Made by a program: the position numbers and the translations under genes. From assembly GCA_021372895.1 (NCBI GenBank), contig JAJFTP010000014.1:1-34892 (forward strand): a stretch of DNA of 34,892 nucleotides. The letters are read 5' to 3'. The DNA is from Synergistaceae bacterium (lineage in GTDB: Bacteria; Synergistota; Synergistia; Synergistales; Synergistaceae). This document shows positions 23,160 to 31,334 of the stretch, one piece after another. Each line of letters starts with the position of its first letter. The stretch's first letter is position 1. The notes below the pieces were generated by a model. The model had not been told where the DNA came from. It did no database searches and saw nothing but the letters and a program-made list of their open reading frames with translations.

Positions 23160-24320
23160 CTATGCCCTGCCCATATTGTTGTAAATAGTTTCATGTTCTC
23201 TTATGATCCGTTTTAAATCATATGTCCGGACTTTAATGCGTGCCTTTTCAACCATATCTTTACATGCTTCTTCCGACAAAGCAACAAAATTCAATATCTC
23301 CGATAACCTTTTTATATCTCCGACAGGATAAATCAATCCGCAGCCGTCTGATATCAGATCTCTTGTGCCCCTGGCATCTGCCCCGATGACAGGAATGCCG
23401 AGCGCCATGCTTTCCATTACCGAACGCGGCAGTCCTTCCTGTTCCGATGTGAGCAATGTGGCCCTTGACGCGGCAATAAGAACCGGGATGTCTTTCCTGA
23501 AGCCAAGAAAATGTACTTGTTTGCTCATGCCGTATTCCTGAACCAGCCTCTTTGTTTCTTCCAATAAAGCACCGCTGCCGGCAAAGGCGAGATGGAGATC
23601 AGGGTTTCCGGTTTTTACCAAAGCTTCTATTGCGTCCTTGTGGCGTTTTCTTGCTATAAACTCGGCAATCATAAGTATCATTATATCCTCGCGCGCTAGT
23701 TTCAGCTCTTCCCGTATTTTACTGATCGCCCCGCAGCTGATTTTCTCAATGTTATAATTATCCAGATCAATGCCGATGCCGTCCATCAATGTTACCTGGT
23801 TCTCAGGATATAGGTATTTTACGGCTGCATCGTAATCTTCCTGATTTAATACGATGATATGGTCTGTCCATCTTGCTGCGATTTTCTCCGCTGTAAAATA
23901 AATCGCATTTTTTATCTTTGGTCCTCCTTTATAAAAATGAAAGCCGTGTGCCGTATAGATAACTTTTGTCCCTTTCCTGCGTGCATCACGCGCAGCAAGG
24001 CGGGCAAGCAATCCGCCTACCGGCGTGTGGGCGTGTATGATATCAAAGTGATTTCCATCGATAATTTTTTTCAGCTGACGATAGGCCGATATATTACGGA
24101 TCGTTATTGGAGAGCGTGTGAAACATACGTTGTGGAATTCATCGCAATTTGGGATAAAACACTCTTCATCTATAAAGTCATTACTCGCCGCAACATGTGT
24201 TTCCCATCCATGTTTTTTAAACCACTCCAGATAGGGCAGATGAAAGGAATTGATATGAGTTTTGACCACAGTGGCAACAAATAATACTTTTTTGTCTCTT
24301 TTAGTTTTATTATTCAGCAT
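23160..24320 (-). CDS. Glycosyltransferase family 4, EpsD-like
   Basis: This GT-B-fold transferase has KKVLFVATVVKTHINSFHLPYLEWF at the N-terminus in the style of EpsD/CapM proteins. FDIIHAHTPVGGLLARLA forms the acceptor domain edge. The donor-site EX7E-like region is SEQEGLPRSVMESMALGIPVIG. It probably adds an early sugar of the repeat unit. The start is uncertain between ATG 24320 and GTG 24329; neither has a strong ribosome binding site. The 152 bases upstream (24330-24481) are AT-rich without a recognised element. Confidence 0.88.
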   Translation of the reverse strand: MLNNKTKRDKKVLFVATVVKTHINSFHLPYLEWFKKHGWETHVAASNDFIDEECFIPNCDEFHNVCFTRSPITIRNISAYRQLKKIIDGNHFDIIHAHTPVGGLLARLAARDARRKGTKVIYTAHGFHFYKGGPKIKNAIYFTAEKIAARWTDHIIVLNQEDYDAAVKYLYPENQVTLMDGIGIDLDNYNIEKISCGAISKIREELKLAREDIMILMIAEFIARKRHKDAIEALVKTGNPDLHLAFAGSGALLEETKRLVQEYGMSKQVHFLGFRKDIPVLIAASRATLLTSEQEGLPRSVMESMALGIPVIGADARGTRDLISDGCGLIYPVGDIKRLSEILNFVALSEEACKDMVEKARIKVRTYDLKRIIREHETIYNNMGRA

Positions 24321-24481
24321 TTTAATCACAACCTAGGATATTATATGACATAAAAAAATAATTTAAAAGAAAAAATGAGTAAAATTTCTTTAAATTACAG
24401 CTCTGCCGATAAGCAAATAGTAAATTTAAGATGCAGTTATTTCATTATAAACCTACACCTTAACAACACAACAGAACGTTC

Positions 24482-25855
24482 TTACTTTTTGTCTCCTTGT
24501 GTCTGAGTAGCCGTATTTTCCCCGCTTTTTATACCTTCCGTGCTATCCTTTGAAAGGACCGACCTAATAGTCATCAGCAGGATTTTGAAATCCTGCATCA
24601 GTGAATATGTCTGGATATAGATAAGGTCGAGTTTAAGCTTGTCTTCCGGGGTAGTGTTATATCGGCCTATAACCTGCGCATAGCCCGTGAGTCCGCACTT
24701 TACGCTTAACCTGTAGTCGAACTCGGGGACGATTTTTTTGTACTGTTCGATTATCTCCGGTCGCTCCGGTCTTGGTCCTACAAAGGACATATCGCCTTTC
24801 AATATATTGAAAAGCTGCGGCAGCTCATCGATTCTGTATTTTCTTATAATACGCCCAACAAGGGTGATCCTGGGGTCGCCTTCTTCTGAAAGCCTTGCGA
24901 CTCCGTCCATTTCCGCATCAATTTTCATACTGCGGAATTTTAAAATATTAAATCTCCTGCCGTATTGGGAACAGCGTTCCTGCCGGTAAATAATCGGGCC
25001 TCCGTCACAGAGCTTTATACATACAGCTGTTATCATGATAAGCGGGCAAAATAACATGATTAAAAAAAGTGAACACAGGACATCAAACAACCTCTTGAAA
25101 AAACGCTGCCCCAAATAGAGTCCCTCGTTTTTTACGATGAAAAGCGGAGTATCAAAAAGGTACATGATTTCTGATGTCCTAAGGAGGATATCGCTGAGGG
25201 ATGGAAGGAGATAACAGCAAATGCCATTTTCGACACATAATTTTAAAATCTCAGCAGTGCCTTTGTCCTGTAGATTGTAGATAACAACTCCGTCTATTCC
25301 TGCTATTAAATCAAGGATCCGATTGTCTTCCGGGCCGACCTTATGTATTCCCGCTATATGGAACCTTTCCGGCCGGGCATTAAACTTATTAATTATATTG
25401 TCCGGGTAATTGCCGTTATAAAGGAATATTAATTTTTTCGGAGTAAAAATCCTGATGTATACACGATTGGCAATATTAGCCCAGAGAGAAATCAGCGCCA
25501 GTTGTATGACTGTAACAATCGCAAATAATCCCAGCGGCATAAATTTCCGGCCGATAAGGCTTATCTGAAGATACGTAACGGAATTTACAATGACAAGGGA
25601 GAGCCAGTTGGAGTAAATTATATCTGTGAGCCTCTGGCTGCCGACCTTGTATCCGCCGTAAAGAGTGGTAAAGAGGTGGTAGAGTACTATATAAAGAACT
25701 ATGACCGCCCAGTTGCCTTTTCTGAAGAACGGATTTATGATGACCTCGCTGTAGTATTCATTCCACATTAAAGCAAAACAGCAACCCACAATTATTGTTA
25801 CGCTGCGCTGCAAAAAAAACATTATCGTCTCTTTGATTTCTTCAATTTTGTGCAT
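24482..25855 (-). CDS. Undecaprenyl-phosphate sugar-1-phosphate transferase (WbaP/EpsE type)
   Basis: This is the initiating enzyme of lipid-linked polysaccharide assembly, transferring a sugar phosphate to undecaprenyl phosphate at the inner membrane. Four to five N-terminal helices and a Rossmann-like middle region (PKKLIFLYNGNYPD ... VVIYNLQD) precede the bacterial sugar transferase domain. That domain has KRLFDVLCSLFLI, PIIYRQERCSQYGRRF, ILKFRSM and RKYRIDELPQLFNILKGD plus MSFVGPRPE. The ATG at 25855 is chosen because AGAAGGA is 9 bases before it, whereas the ATG at 25864 abuts that site. At 457 residues it is the first minus-strand gene of the polysaccharide operon. Confidence 0.92.
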   Translation of the reverse strand: MHKIEEIKETIMFFLQRSVTIIVGCCFALMWNEYYSEVIINPFFRKGNWAVIVLYIVLYHLFTTLYGGYKVGSQRLTDIIYSNWLSLVIVNSVTYLQISLIGRKFMPLGLFAIVTVIQLALISLWANIANRVYIRIFTPKKLIFLYNGNYPDNIINKFNARPERFHIAGIHKVGPEDNRILDLIAGIDGVVIYNLQDKGTAEILKLCVENGICCYLLPSLSDILLRTSEIMYLFDTPLFIVKNEGLYLGQRFFKRLFDVLCSLFLIMLFCPLIMITAVCIKLCDGGPIIYRQERCSQYGRRFNILKFRSMKIDAEMDGVARLSEEGDPRITLVGRIIRKYRIDELPQLFNILKGDMSFVGPRPERPEIIEQYKKIVPEFDYRLSVKCGLTGYAQVIGRYNTTPEDKLKLDLIYIQTYSLMQDFKILLMTIRSVLSKDSTEGIKSGENTATQTQGDKK

Positions 25856-26219
25856 GAGTTCCATTCCTTCTCATGATCCATATTTATTGTTTAAGAAAAA
25901 GAGTTTATCAGATTTATAAATTTGATTATGGATAGAATACGATCAAGTTCGCAATTTTAGGCAAAAAAACACTGCTGTCCGAAATATACAAAAACAAAAA
26001 AACGGATCCGGTTGCAGCAAGGTTTTTCTGTAGTATTTTGTACAAATTCAAAATCAGGTTGCCGATGCGGCATAAGAGCTGATTTTTCTTGATATAGCTA
26101 CTTGGATCGACCTTCGTAAAAATTCATCTTGGACATGTGCGGCAAAAAAAGATATAACAAAGCCATTAGGGCTCCTTTAAACTAAATGCAGTCAAAACAC
26201 TTAAAAAAGGAGGATCCCA
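25856..26219. other. AT-rich intergenic region between the polysaccharide operon and IS remnant
   Basis: No gene is seen. On the minus strand TTGCGA followed 18 bases later by CATAAT (about 25926-25955) may be the promoter of the sugar transferase gene. No ops/JUMPstart-type element is recognisable. The last 50 bases lead into a strong AAAAAAGGAGG ribosome binding site for the short frame at 26220. Confidence 0.4.
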
Positions 26220-26372
26220 ATGGCTTTGAAAAAGAATAACACAGAACTTGAAGAATTACTACTGCAGTGTTTGTCTAACCCTGCCCGAGGCTCCCCATGC
26301 CGGGCCGGCTCTATGGCAGGTTTATGGCTGACGTTGTACAGTCAGCGGTACAGGAAAATCCAGTCAATGTAG
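26220..26372 (+). pseudogene. Truncated gene start, possibly a transposase N-terminus
   Basis: A strong AAAAAAGGAGG site precedes an ATG at 26220 and a frame that begins MALKKNNTELEELLLQCLSNP. It then continues into unrelated sequence and crosses the left inverted repeat of the IS remnant at 26328, stopping at 26372 after 50 codons. The first 21 residues look like a genuine acidic helical N-terminus, and some transposase families start this way, but I cannot name the family with confidence. No continuation is recognisable beyond the right end of the IS. Confidence 0.4.
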
Positions 26373-26395
26373 TCATAGACTACATTGACTGGATT
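26357..26395. repeat. Perfect 18-base-pair hairpin inside the IS left end
   Basis: The arms 26357-26374 (AATCCAGTCAATGTAGTC) and 26378-26395 are perfectly complementary around an ATA loop. It lies just after the transposase stop on the minus strand. It may be the element's own terminator or insulating stem; no T-run follows. Confidence 0.75.
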
Positions 26396-26401
26396 TATCC
26401 T

Positions 26402-27110
26402 TCATAAAAAGTTGTACTGCGAGTTTTTCTCTACGGAGAGCACGTTCTGAGGAGGAGTGATCTTCAGTTTCTCAAATATCTCAGCCGCTTCGGCTGTAAT
26501 ATCAGAGGTCATCCAAGAGGTATAGCCACCGGATCCGATAGCCCCTGCGGTAATACAGGACATTGCCTTTTCTGTTCTGTGCCAGGTCATCCCTGTCTCG
26601 TTTTCCGCGACCCGCATCAGTATCATCGCCACCCAGCAGATAAGGACATGGCATTTTATTCTTTCCTCAAGCCTGTGATAGACAGGCCGTATGTTCAAAA
26701 TATTCTTCATGTCCCTGAACAGCCGCTCTATTACCCATAGCTGCTTATAACCCATTACGATATCTTCGGACTTCATCTTCATGTTGGAGGCACTGACAAG
26801 GAATTTGCCATCAAGAAGTGAATCCTCCGCTATCTTCTCCCGATCTAATGAAAGAACCCCGCTTTTGCTTTGCCTTACGTACCTGCCAAAAGTACCATGG
26901 GATCTCAGGGCACAAACCGCCTTTGCATGGTCCTCTCCTTCTGTCTGAGCAAGCGAGTCAAGCCTGAGCTGAACCTCTTTTACTACTATAACCACATTAT
27001 AAACTCGGTAGACAGTTTATCCTTTCGCCCCAGGTTAAGAAAGACCTTGTAACAGTTTTGTCAGTGACTTTCTCCCTGTGGTTGTGTTCGCTTTTGTCAT
27101 ATCGACTGGA
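26402..27110 (-). pseudogene. IS1634-family transposase, internally deleted and frameshifted
   Basis: The C-terminal 197 residues (26402-26995) are open and carry the family's conserved block YKQLWVIERLFRDMKNILNI and then RPVYHRLEERIKCH, containing the catalytic Glu of the DDE triad. In frame upstream, VYNVVIVVKEVQ continues to a stop. Further upstream, in other frames, RYDKSEHNHREKVTDKTVTR and then CYKVFLNLGRKDKLS are recognisable as N-terminal transposase sequence. At least one frameshift and a deletion of several hundred bases therefore separate the pieces. The first catalytic aspartates are lost, so no active transposase can be made. Confidence 0.75.
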
Positions 27111-27124
27111 CTGTACAACGTCAG

Positions 27125-27549
27125 TTAAAACATATATCATCTGGTTGTCCAGTGGCTTGTGAGGAAACGCAGTGGTGCGCCAGACATATGGTATCAGTAA
27201 TATCAGGGAAATAGAGGGGGCGTCGTATGAAATAATTAGCAGGGAGGAAAACGAGAAGTATTTTTTCGGCCATATATAATTTCGTCAGGATCGTTTTTGA
27301 AACGGTTAAAGCTTAGAGCAGGATTTTGTGAACGAGTTACGTAGCGGTGTAATTATCAAGGGTTGCGTATGGGCAAAGAGACCGGCCGCATCTCAGTGTT
27401 TCTTATCGGCGGCCATGTTTAAAACGCATGTGCGATATCTGATGAATATGTTCTGGCGTGTGGATTAGTTCCCGGCGCCCTTTTGGGAACTAAGGGGAAT
27501 AATTTTCTGGCAGTAGAAATAAAAGTATGATTATGAAGGGAGATTTGAG
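27125..27549. other. Non-coding region between IS remnant and the SpmA-type gene
   Basis: No convincing gene is present in 425 bases. AGTTCCC (27467-27473) and GGGAACT (27485-27491) form a 7-base-pair inverted repeat about 60 bases before the next start and could be an operator. GGCCGC and GCGGCC flank 27391-27416. No clear promoter is recognised. The sequence next to the IS may contain decayed coding remnants. Confidence 0.4.
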
Positions 27550-28182
27550 ATGTTAAATATTATTTGGCTGGGATTGATAGTAATAGGAGTTTTAACAGCT
27601 TTTTTTGGCGGCAATGTGCAGGCAGTTACGGATGCGGCGATTGGTTTTTCCAATACCGCGATAGAAATATGCCTTGGCTTGATAGGAACTATGACTTTAT
27701 GGCTGGGACTTATGGCCATCGCGGAAAAATCCGGGTTGACAAAGGTTTTTGGAAAAGCACTCAGCCCGGTAATGAAAAGGCTTTTCAGAGATGTACCTGA
27801 AGACCATCCGGCTATGGGGGCTATGGTCATGAATATTGCAGCCAATGTCCTCGGACTGGGAAATGCTGCAACGCCTCTGGGTATTAAAGCGATGAAGGAA
27901 TTGGATTCGCTCAATGATCATAAAGGGGTGGCAACCGATGCCATGGTAATGTTTTTAGCGATAAATACTTCTTCCGTAACACTGATACCGGCGACAGTTA
28001 TTGGTTTAAGGGTGGCGGCGCATTCAGCGAATCCAACAGAAGTGATAGGGCCGATTATTTTGGCAACAACAATATCTACCGTGTCTGCTGTTATCCTTGC
28101 AAAACTTTTTTCCAAATTTAATAGATATAAAATTGAGAAATTTGTTGATTCTGAAGAAAAAACGGATTCCGAGAATGTGTAA
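27550..28182 (+). CDS. SpmA-like membrane protein, nucleoside-recognition (Gate) domain
   Basis: This integral membrane protein has 210 residues and about five helices. The Gate-domain region LGLIGTMTLWLGLMAIAEKSGL is followed by VPEDHPAMGAMVMNIAANVLGLGNAATPLG, which closely follows SpmA of Bacillus. SpmA and SpmB affect spore-core dehydration there, but homologues are common in non-spore-formers; in E. coli the YjiH/YjiG pair lies beside the isoaspartyl peptidase gene iadA. GAAGGGA precedes the ATG at 27550. It forms an operon with the next gene (12-base gap). A transport role is inferred from the fold and peptidase neighbours. Confidence 0.85.
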   Translation: MLNIIWLGLIVIGVLTAFFGGNVQAVTDAAIGFSNTAIEICLGLIGTMTLWLGLMAIAEKSGLTKVFGKALSPVMKRLFRDVPEDHPAMGAMVMNIAANVLGLGNAATPLGIKAMKELDSLNDHKGVATDAMVMFLAINTSSVTLIPATVIGLRVAAHSANPTEVIGPIILATTISTVSAVILAKLFSKFNRYKIEKFVDSEEKTDSENV

Positions 28183-28194
28183 GGAGGAGATAAT

Positions 28195-28728
28195 ATGTTG
28201 CAGACTATTTTGAATGCGTTGTCATTATATGCGATCCCCGTCGTACTCCTGGGGATACCGCTATACGGATATATAAAAAAAGTAAAGGTATATGAGGTAT
28301 TTGTTGAAGGTGCAAAAGAAGGGTTTACTACAGCTGTCCAGATCATGCCTTATCTGGTGGCAATGTTAGCTGCAATTGGCATATTCAGAGTATCCGGCGC
28401 AATGAATGTCCTTGTGAAAATAGTTGATCCTGTTACTTCCTTAATGGGTATGCCCGCTGAAATATTGCCCATGGGGATTATGCGGTCGCTATCGGGCGGC
28501 GGGGCTGAAGGCATGATGGCTGAGCTGTTTAAGACATATGGACCGGATTCGCTTATAGGCAGAATGGCTTCTGTGGCAATGGGTTCAACTGAGACAACTA
28601 TGTATGTCCTTGCGGTATATTTTGGAGCCGTCAAAATCAGTAAAACCAGACATGCGCTGCCAGTAGGCCTGCTAGTGGACGCAATAAGCCTCATTGCAGC
28701 TGCTGTAATAACAAATATAGTATTCTGA
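28195..28728 (+). CDS. SpmB-like membrane protein, nucleoside-recognition (Gate) domain
   Basis: This is the partner of the SpmA-like protein: 177 residues with about four helices. Recognisable family segments are VYEVFVEGAKEGFTTAVQIMPYLVAML, the middle IMRSLSGGGAEGMMAELF, and SVAMGSTETTMYVLAVYFGAVKISKTRH. AAGGAGG lies before the ATG at 28195. The two halves likely form one hetero-oligomeric membrane complex. The gene is followed after 27 bases by an LD-carboxypeptidase, which points to murein-peptide or peptide handling rather than sporulation; no sporulation gene is seen in the window. Confidence 0.86.
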   Translation: MLQTILNALSLYAIPVVLLGIPLYGYIKKVKVYEVFVEGAKEGFTTAVQIMPYLVAMLAAIGIFRVSGAMNVLVKIVDPVTSLMGMPAEILPMGIMRSLSGGGAEGMMAELFKTYGPDSLIGRMASVAMGSTETTMYVLAVYFGAVKISKTRHALPVGLLVDAISLIAAAVITNIVF

Positions 28729-28755
28729 TCAGAATTTGGAGCAGAAGGTGTAAAA

Positions 28756-29673
28756 ATGATTTTTCCTGATAAATTGAAAAAAGGCGATACAGTTGCTATT
28801 GTGGCGCCATCTTCTCCTGTATCAAAAGAAAACGCTGATTTATGTAAAAAACTTGTGGAAGATATGGGCTATAAGGTGAAAATGGGCAGATGCAACTATC
28901 GCTCTGTTCATGGCTACTCAGCCGGCACAGGCGAAGAAAAAGCGGAAGATATAAATCAGATGTTTGCGGATAAAGAGGTAAGGGCAATATGGTGCATCAG
29001 GGGCGGAGATACAAGTTCTCACGTAATGGACAAGATCAATTTTGATATTATAAGCAATAATCCTAAAATTTTCGTGGGGTACAGCGATATAACAAATCTG
29101 CATGTAAATTTTAACCAGAAATGCCATTTGATAACTTTCCACGGACCCATGGTATTTTCAAATATGCTCAATGATTATGATGAATTTACAAAAAACAGTT
29201 TTGAAAAAGCGCTGAACATGGACGATGAACTGTTATTGGAAAATCCGGACGGCGAGGACTTTAAGGTTATGTCGGATGGACATGCGGAGGGAATAATCAC
29301 AGGCGGGAATCTGTCATTATTGACGTCGATGATCGGCACTCCCTACGAGGTGGAGACAAAAGATAAAATACTGTTCATTGAAGATGTGGATGAGGCTGTA
29401 AGAAGATTGGACAGAATGATGCATCATCTGAAATATTCAGGCAAAATAAAAGGTTCGGCTGGTATCATCTTCGGTGATTTCACGAATTGTATAAACGATA
29501 CAGATGATGCTTATACGGCAATAGATATGCTGAATGATATCCTGTCCGATTATGGGAAGCCTGTGATGTATAACATTAAATCAGGACATTGCCATCCTAC
29601 TTCTACGATCCCGCTTGGTGCAAAATGCATAATGGACACTAAGGATAAGCTGATCAAATTTATCAGGCAATAA
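28756..29673 (+). CDS. ldcA: LD-carboxypeptidase, peptidase family S66
   Basis: This is a serine peptidase of the muramoyltetrapeptide carboxypeptidase/MccF family, which removes the terminal D-Ala from L,D-linked murein tetrapeptides or cleaves related amide bonds. The nucleophile is Ser110 in the elbow VGYSDI. The remaining catalytic residues are Glu209 in FIEDVDE and His278 in KSGHCHP. The N-terminus DKLKKGDTVAIVAPSSPV is characteristic. At 305 residues with no signal peptide it is cytoplasmic, as expected for murein recycling. GCAGAAGGTG lies upstream of the ATG. The MccF-like immunity function is an alternative within the same family. Confidence 0.9.
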   Translation: MIFPDKLKKGDTVAIVAPSSPVSKENADLCKKLVEDMGYKVKMGRCNYRSVHGYSAGTGEEKAEDINQMFADKEVRAIWCIRGGDTSSHVMDKINFDIISNNPKIFVGYSDITNLHVNFNQKCHLITFHGPMVFSNMLNDYDEFTKNSFEKALNMDDELLLENPDGEDFKVMSDGHAEGIITGGNLSLLTSMIGTPYEVETKDKILFIEDVDEAVRRLDRMMHHLKYSGKIKGSAGIIFGDFTNCINDTDDAYTAIDMLNDILSDYGKPVMYNIKSGHCHPTSTIPLGAKCIMDTKDKLIKFIRQ

Positions 29674-29761
29674 GGTATTTCTGTTTATCCTATGCATCAT
29701 CGAAGCCCTTTTGGCTCAGGCATAGGTTATAGATTGGCAGGAAAGGATCGACGACCTTATC

Positions 29762-30955
29762 ATGACACCTGATTTTATTAAACTTGCACAATCAGAAAAA
29801 GAATGGCTGGTAGGCATAAGAAGGGATATCCACCGTCATCCGGAGACAGGGTTTGATTTGGATAGAACAGCAGCCATAGTTGAAGATACTCTGGAAGGGC
29901 TAGGGATTCCTACAAAGCGCATCGCCCGGACAGGAATCATAGGAAGGCTGCGAGGAGGAAAACCGGGACCGGTTTCCGGTTTCAGGGCAGATATGGACGC
30001 CCTTGAACTGAACGATGAAAAACAGGTCTTATATGCTTCAGAAGTCCCCGGCAAAATGCATGCCTGCGGACATGATGCCCACACCGCTATACTTCTCGGG
30101 GCTGCAAAGCTTTTATCCCCTTTAAGGGGAGAACTTGCCGGAGAGGTGCGTTTTCTATTTCAGCCCGCCGAGGAAACGGACGGAGGGGCGCTTCCCATGA
30201 TCAGGGATGGTGCAATGGAGGACCCGGAAGTCGACGCTGTTTTCGGTCTTCACGTTGCACCGGGATACCCGACAGGGAGCATCGGCCTTTCCTTCGGCAA
30301 ACTCCACGCTTCTTCCGATATGTTCGATCTTGAAATCCAAGGACGGGGGAGCCATGGCGCGGCGCCCCACCTTGGCGTTGATGCGCTGGCGGCAGGCTGT
30401 CAGGTCGTTTCCGCATTACAGCAGATCACAAGCAGGGAGGTCGATCCGCTCAATCCCATCGTAGTTACGGTCGGAACCTTCCTATCCGGCACACAGAGAA
30501 ATATTATCGCAGGCAAGGCAGAGATGAAGGGGATTATCAGAACGTTGGATCCGCAGACACGTCTTTGGGCGCGGGACAGGGTCCGCAAAATAGCCGAAGG
30601 AGTTGCCTCCGCACTGGGTACAAGTGCTCATCTGAATTTTACAGAGGGATATCCTTGCGTGATTAATGACTCAAAGCTTGCCGGCTTTGTGGAGTCCATA
30701 GCCCACGAACTTCTGGGGCCAGATTCGGTGAACATTATGAATCAACCGACCATGGGAGTGGATGATTTTGCCTACTTTATTGAGAGGAGACAAGGTGTTT
30801 TGTTCATGCTTGGTGTCGGAAATGCAGAAAAGAAAACTGATTATCCCCTGCACAGCAATCTTTTTGACATAGACGAAGATTGCCTGCCTTTGGGGTCTGC
30901 CATTTTAGCGAGGATCGCCTATGATTTCCCGAAAAGGCCTGAAGCGCGGATATAG
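29762..30955 (+). CDS. M20-family amidohydrolase/aminoacylase
   Basis: This is a dinuclear metal hydrolase of the M20D group (N-acyl-amino-acid amidohydrolase, carboxypeptidase or N-acetyldiaminopimelate deacetylase-like). Motifs are RRDIHRHPETGF, FRADMDAL, HACGHDAH with metal ligands Cys102 and His104, QPAEE with Glu137/138, and GLHVAPGYPTG. The dimerisation domain starts around GRGSHGAAPHLGVDAL, and the terminal ligand His is in YPLHSNLFDID. At 397 residues it is full length and cytoplasmic. The ribosome binding site is weak (AAAGGA, 15 bases before ATG). An 88-base gap with a hairpin (CCTATGC with GCATAGG) separates it from the LD-carboxypeptidase; they probably still form one unit. Confidence 0.9.
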   Translation: MTPDFIKLAQSEKEWLVGIRRDIHRHPETGFDLDRTAAIVEDTLEGLGIPTKRIARTGIIGRLRGGKPGPVSGFRADMDALELNDEKQVLYASEVPGKMHACGHDAHTAILLGAAKLLSPLRGELAGEVRFLFQPAEETDGGALPMIRDGAMEDPEVDAVFGLHVAPGYPTGSIGLSFGKLHASSDMFDLEIQGRGSHGAAPHLGVDALAAGCQVVSALQQITSREVDPLNPIVVTVGTFLSGTQRNIIAGKAEMKGIIRTLDPQTRLWARDRVRKIAEGVASALGTSAHLNFTEGYPCVINDSKLAGFVESIAHELLGPDSVNIMNQPTMGVDDFAYFIERRQGVLFMLGVGNAEKKTDYPLHSNLFDIDEDCLPLGSAILARIAYDFPKRPEARI

Positions 30956-31334
30956 GGAGGAAATGTACATATAAAATAAAAGAGAGATTATTCGGCTGTC
31001 AAGCGATATACATGTGCAAAGACAGGAAATGATATGTTGCTGCATCGTTCTGGGTATTAAGGTAAAAAAATGAACTCCGAATATAAAATGTGGAAAGAGT
31101 CCTGTCTATTTCATGTCTGTTCCCCGTGCTGATCTGCATTTCCGAATACAGATTCTTTAGATATCGGTTTTAGCGGTGATTTATCCAGAATTATATAGGA
31201 ATGGGTCTGCCCGTATTTGGCAATCTCACAATATACGATATTAATCATATGTAAATATTGATGACCCTTGTGTATTTATTATAGTGCATACTGCAACAGA
31301 GCTAAAAATATATTCTTGAAGGGGTGTATTTTTG
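30956..31334 (+). promoter_or_regulatory. Intergenic region with a predicted promoter for the next gene
   Basis: The region is AT-rich without a gene. TTGATG (31258-31263) and TATAGT (31280-31285) with a 16-base spacer form a credible promoter; transcription would start near 31292, 43 bases before the ATG. No strong terminator for the M20 gene is seen. Confidence 0.5.

Larger units (their letters stand above)
26328..27124 (-). mobile_element. Decayed IS1634-type insertion sequence with intact terminal inverted repeats
   Basis: CTGACGTTGTACAGTC (26328-26343) and its exact reverse complement (27109-27124) bound a 797-base element. Inside, on the minus strand, are N- and C-terminal pieces of one transposase with the middle missing. 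No target-site duplication is evident (flanks TTATGG and TTAAAA). The element is about half the size expected for a complete member, so it is non-autonomous. Confidence 0.8.

Noticed and set aside
26322-27130. Target-site duplication around the IS remnant
   Set aside because: The flanking bases TTATGG and TTAAAA do not form a convincing direct repeat.
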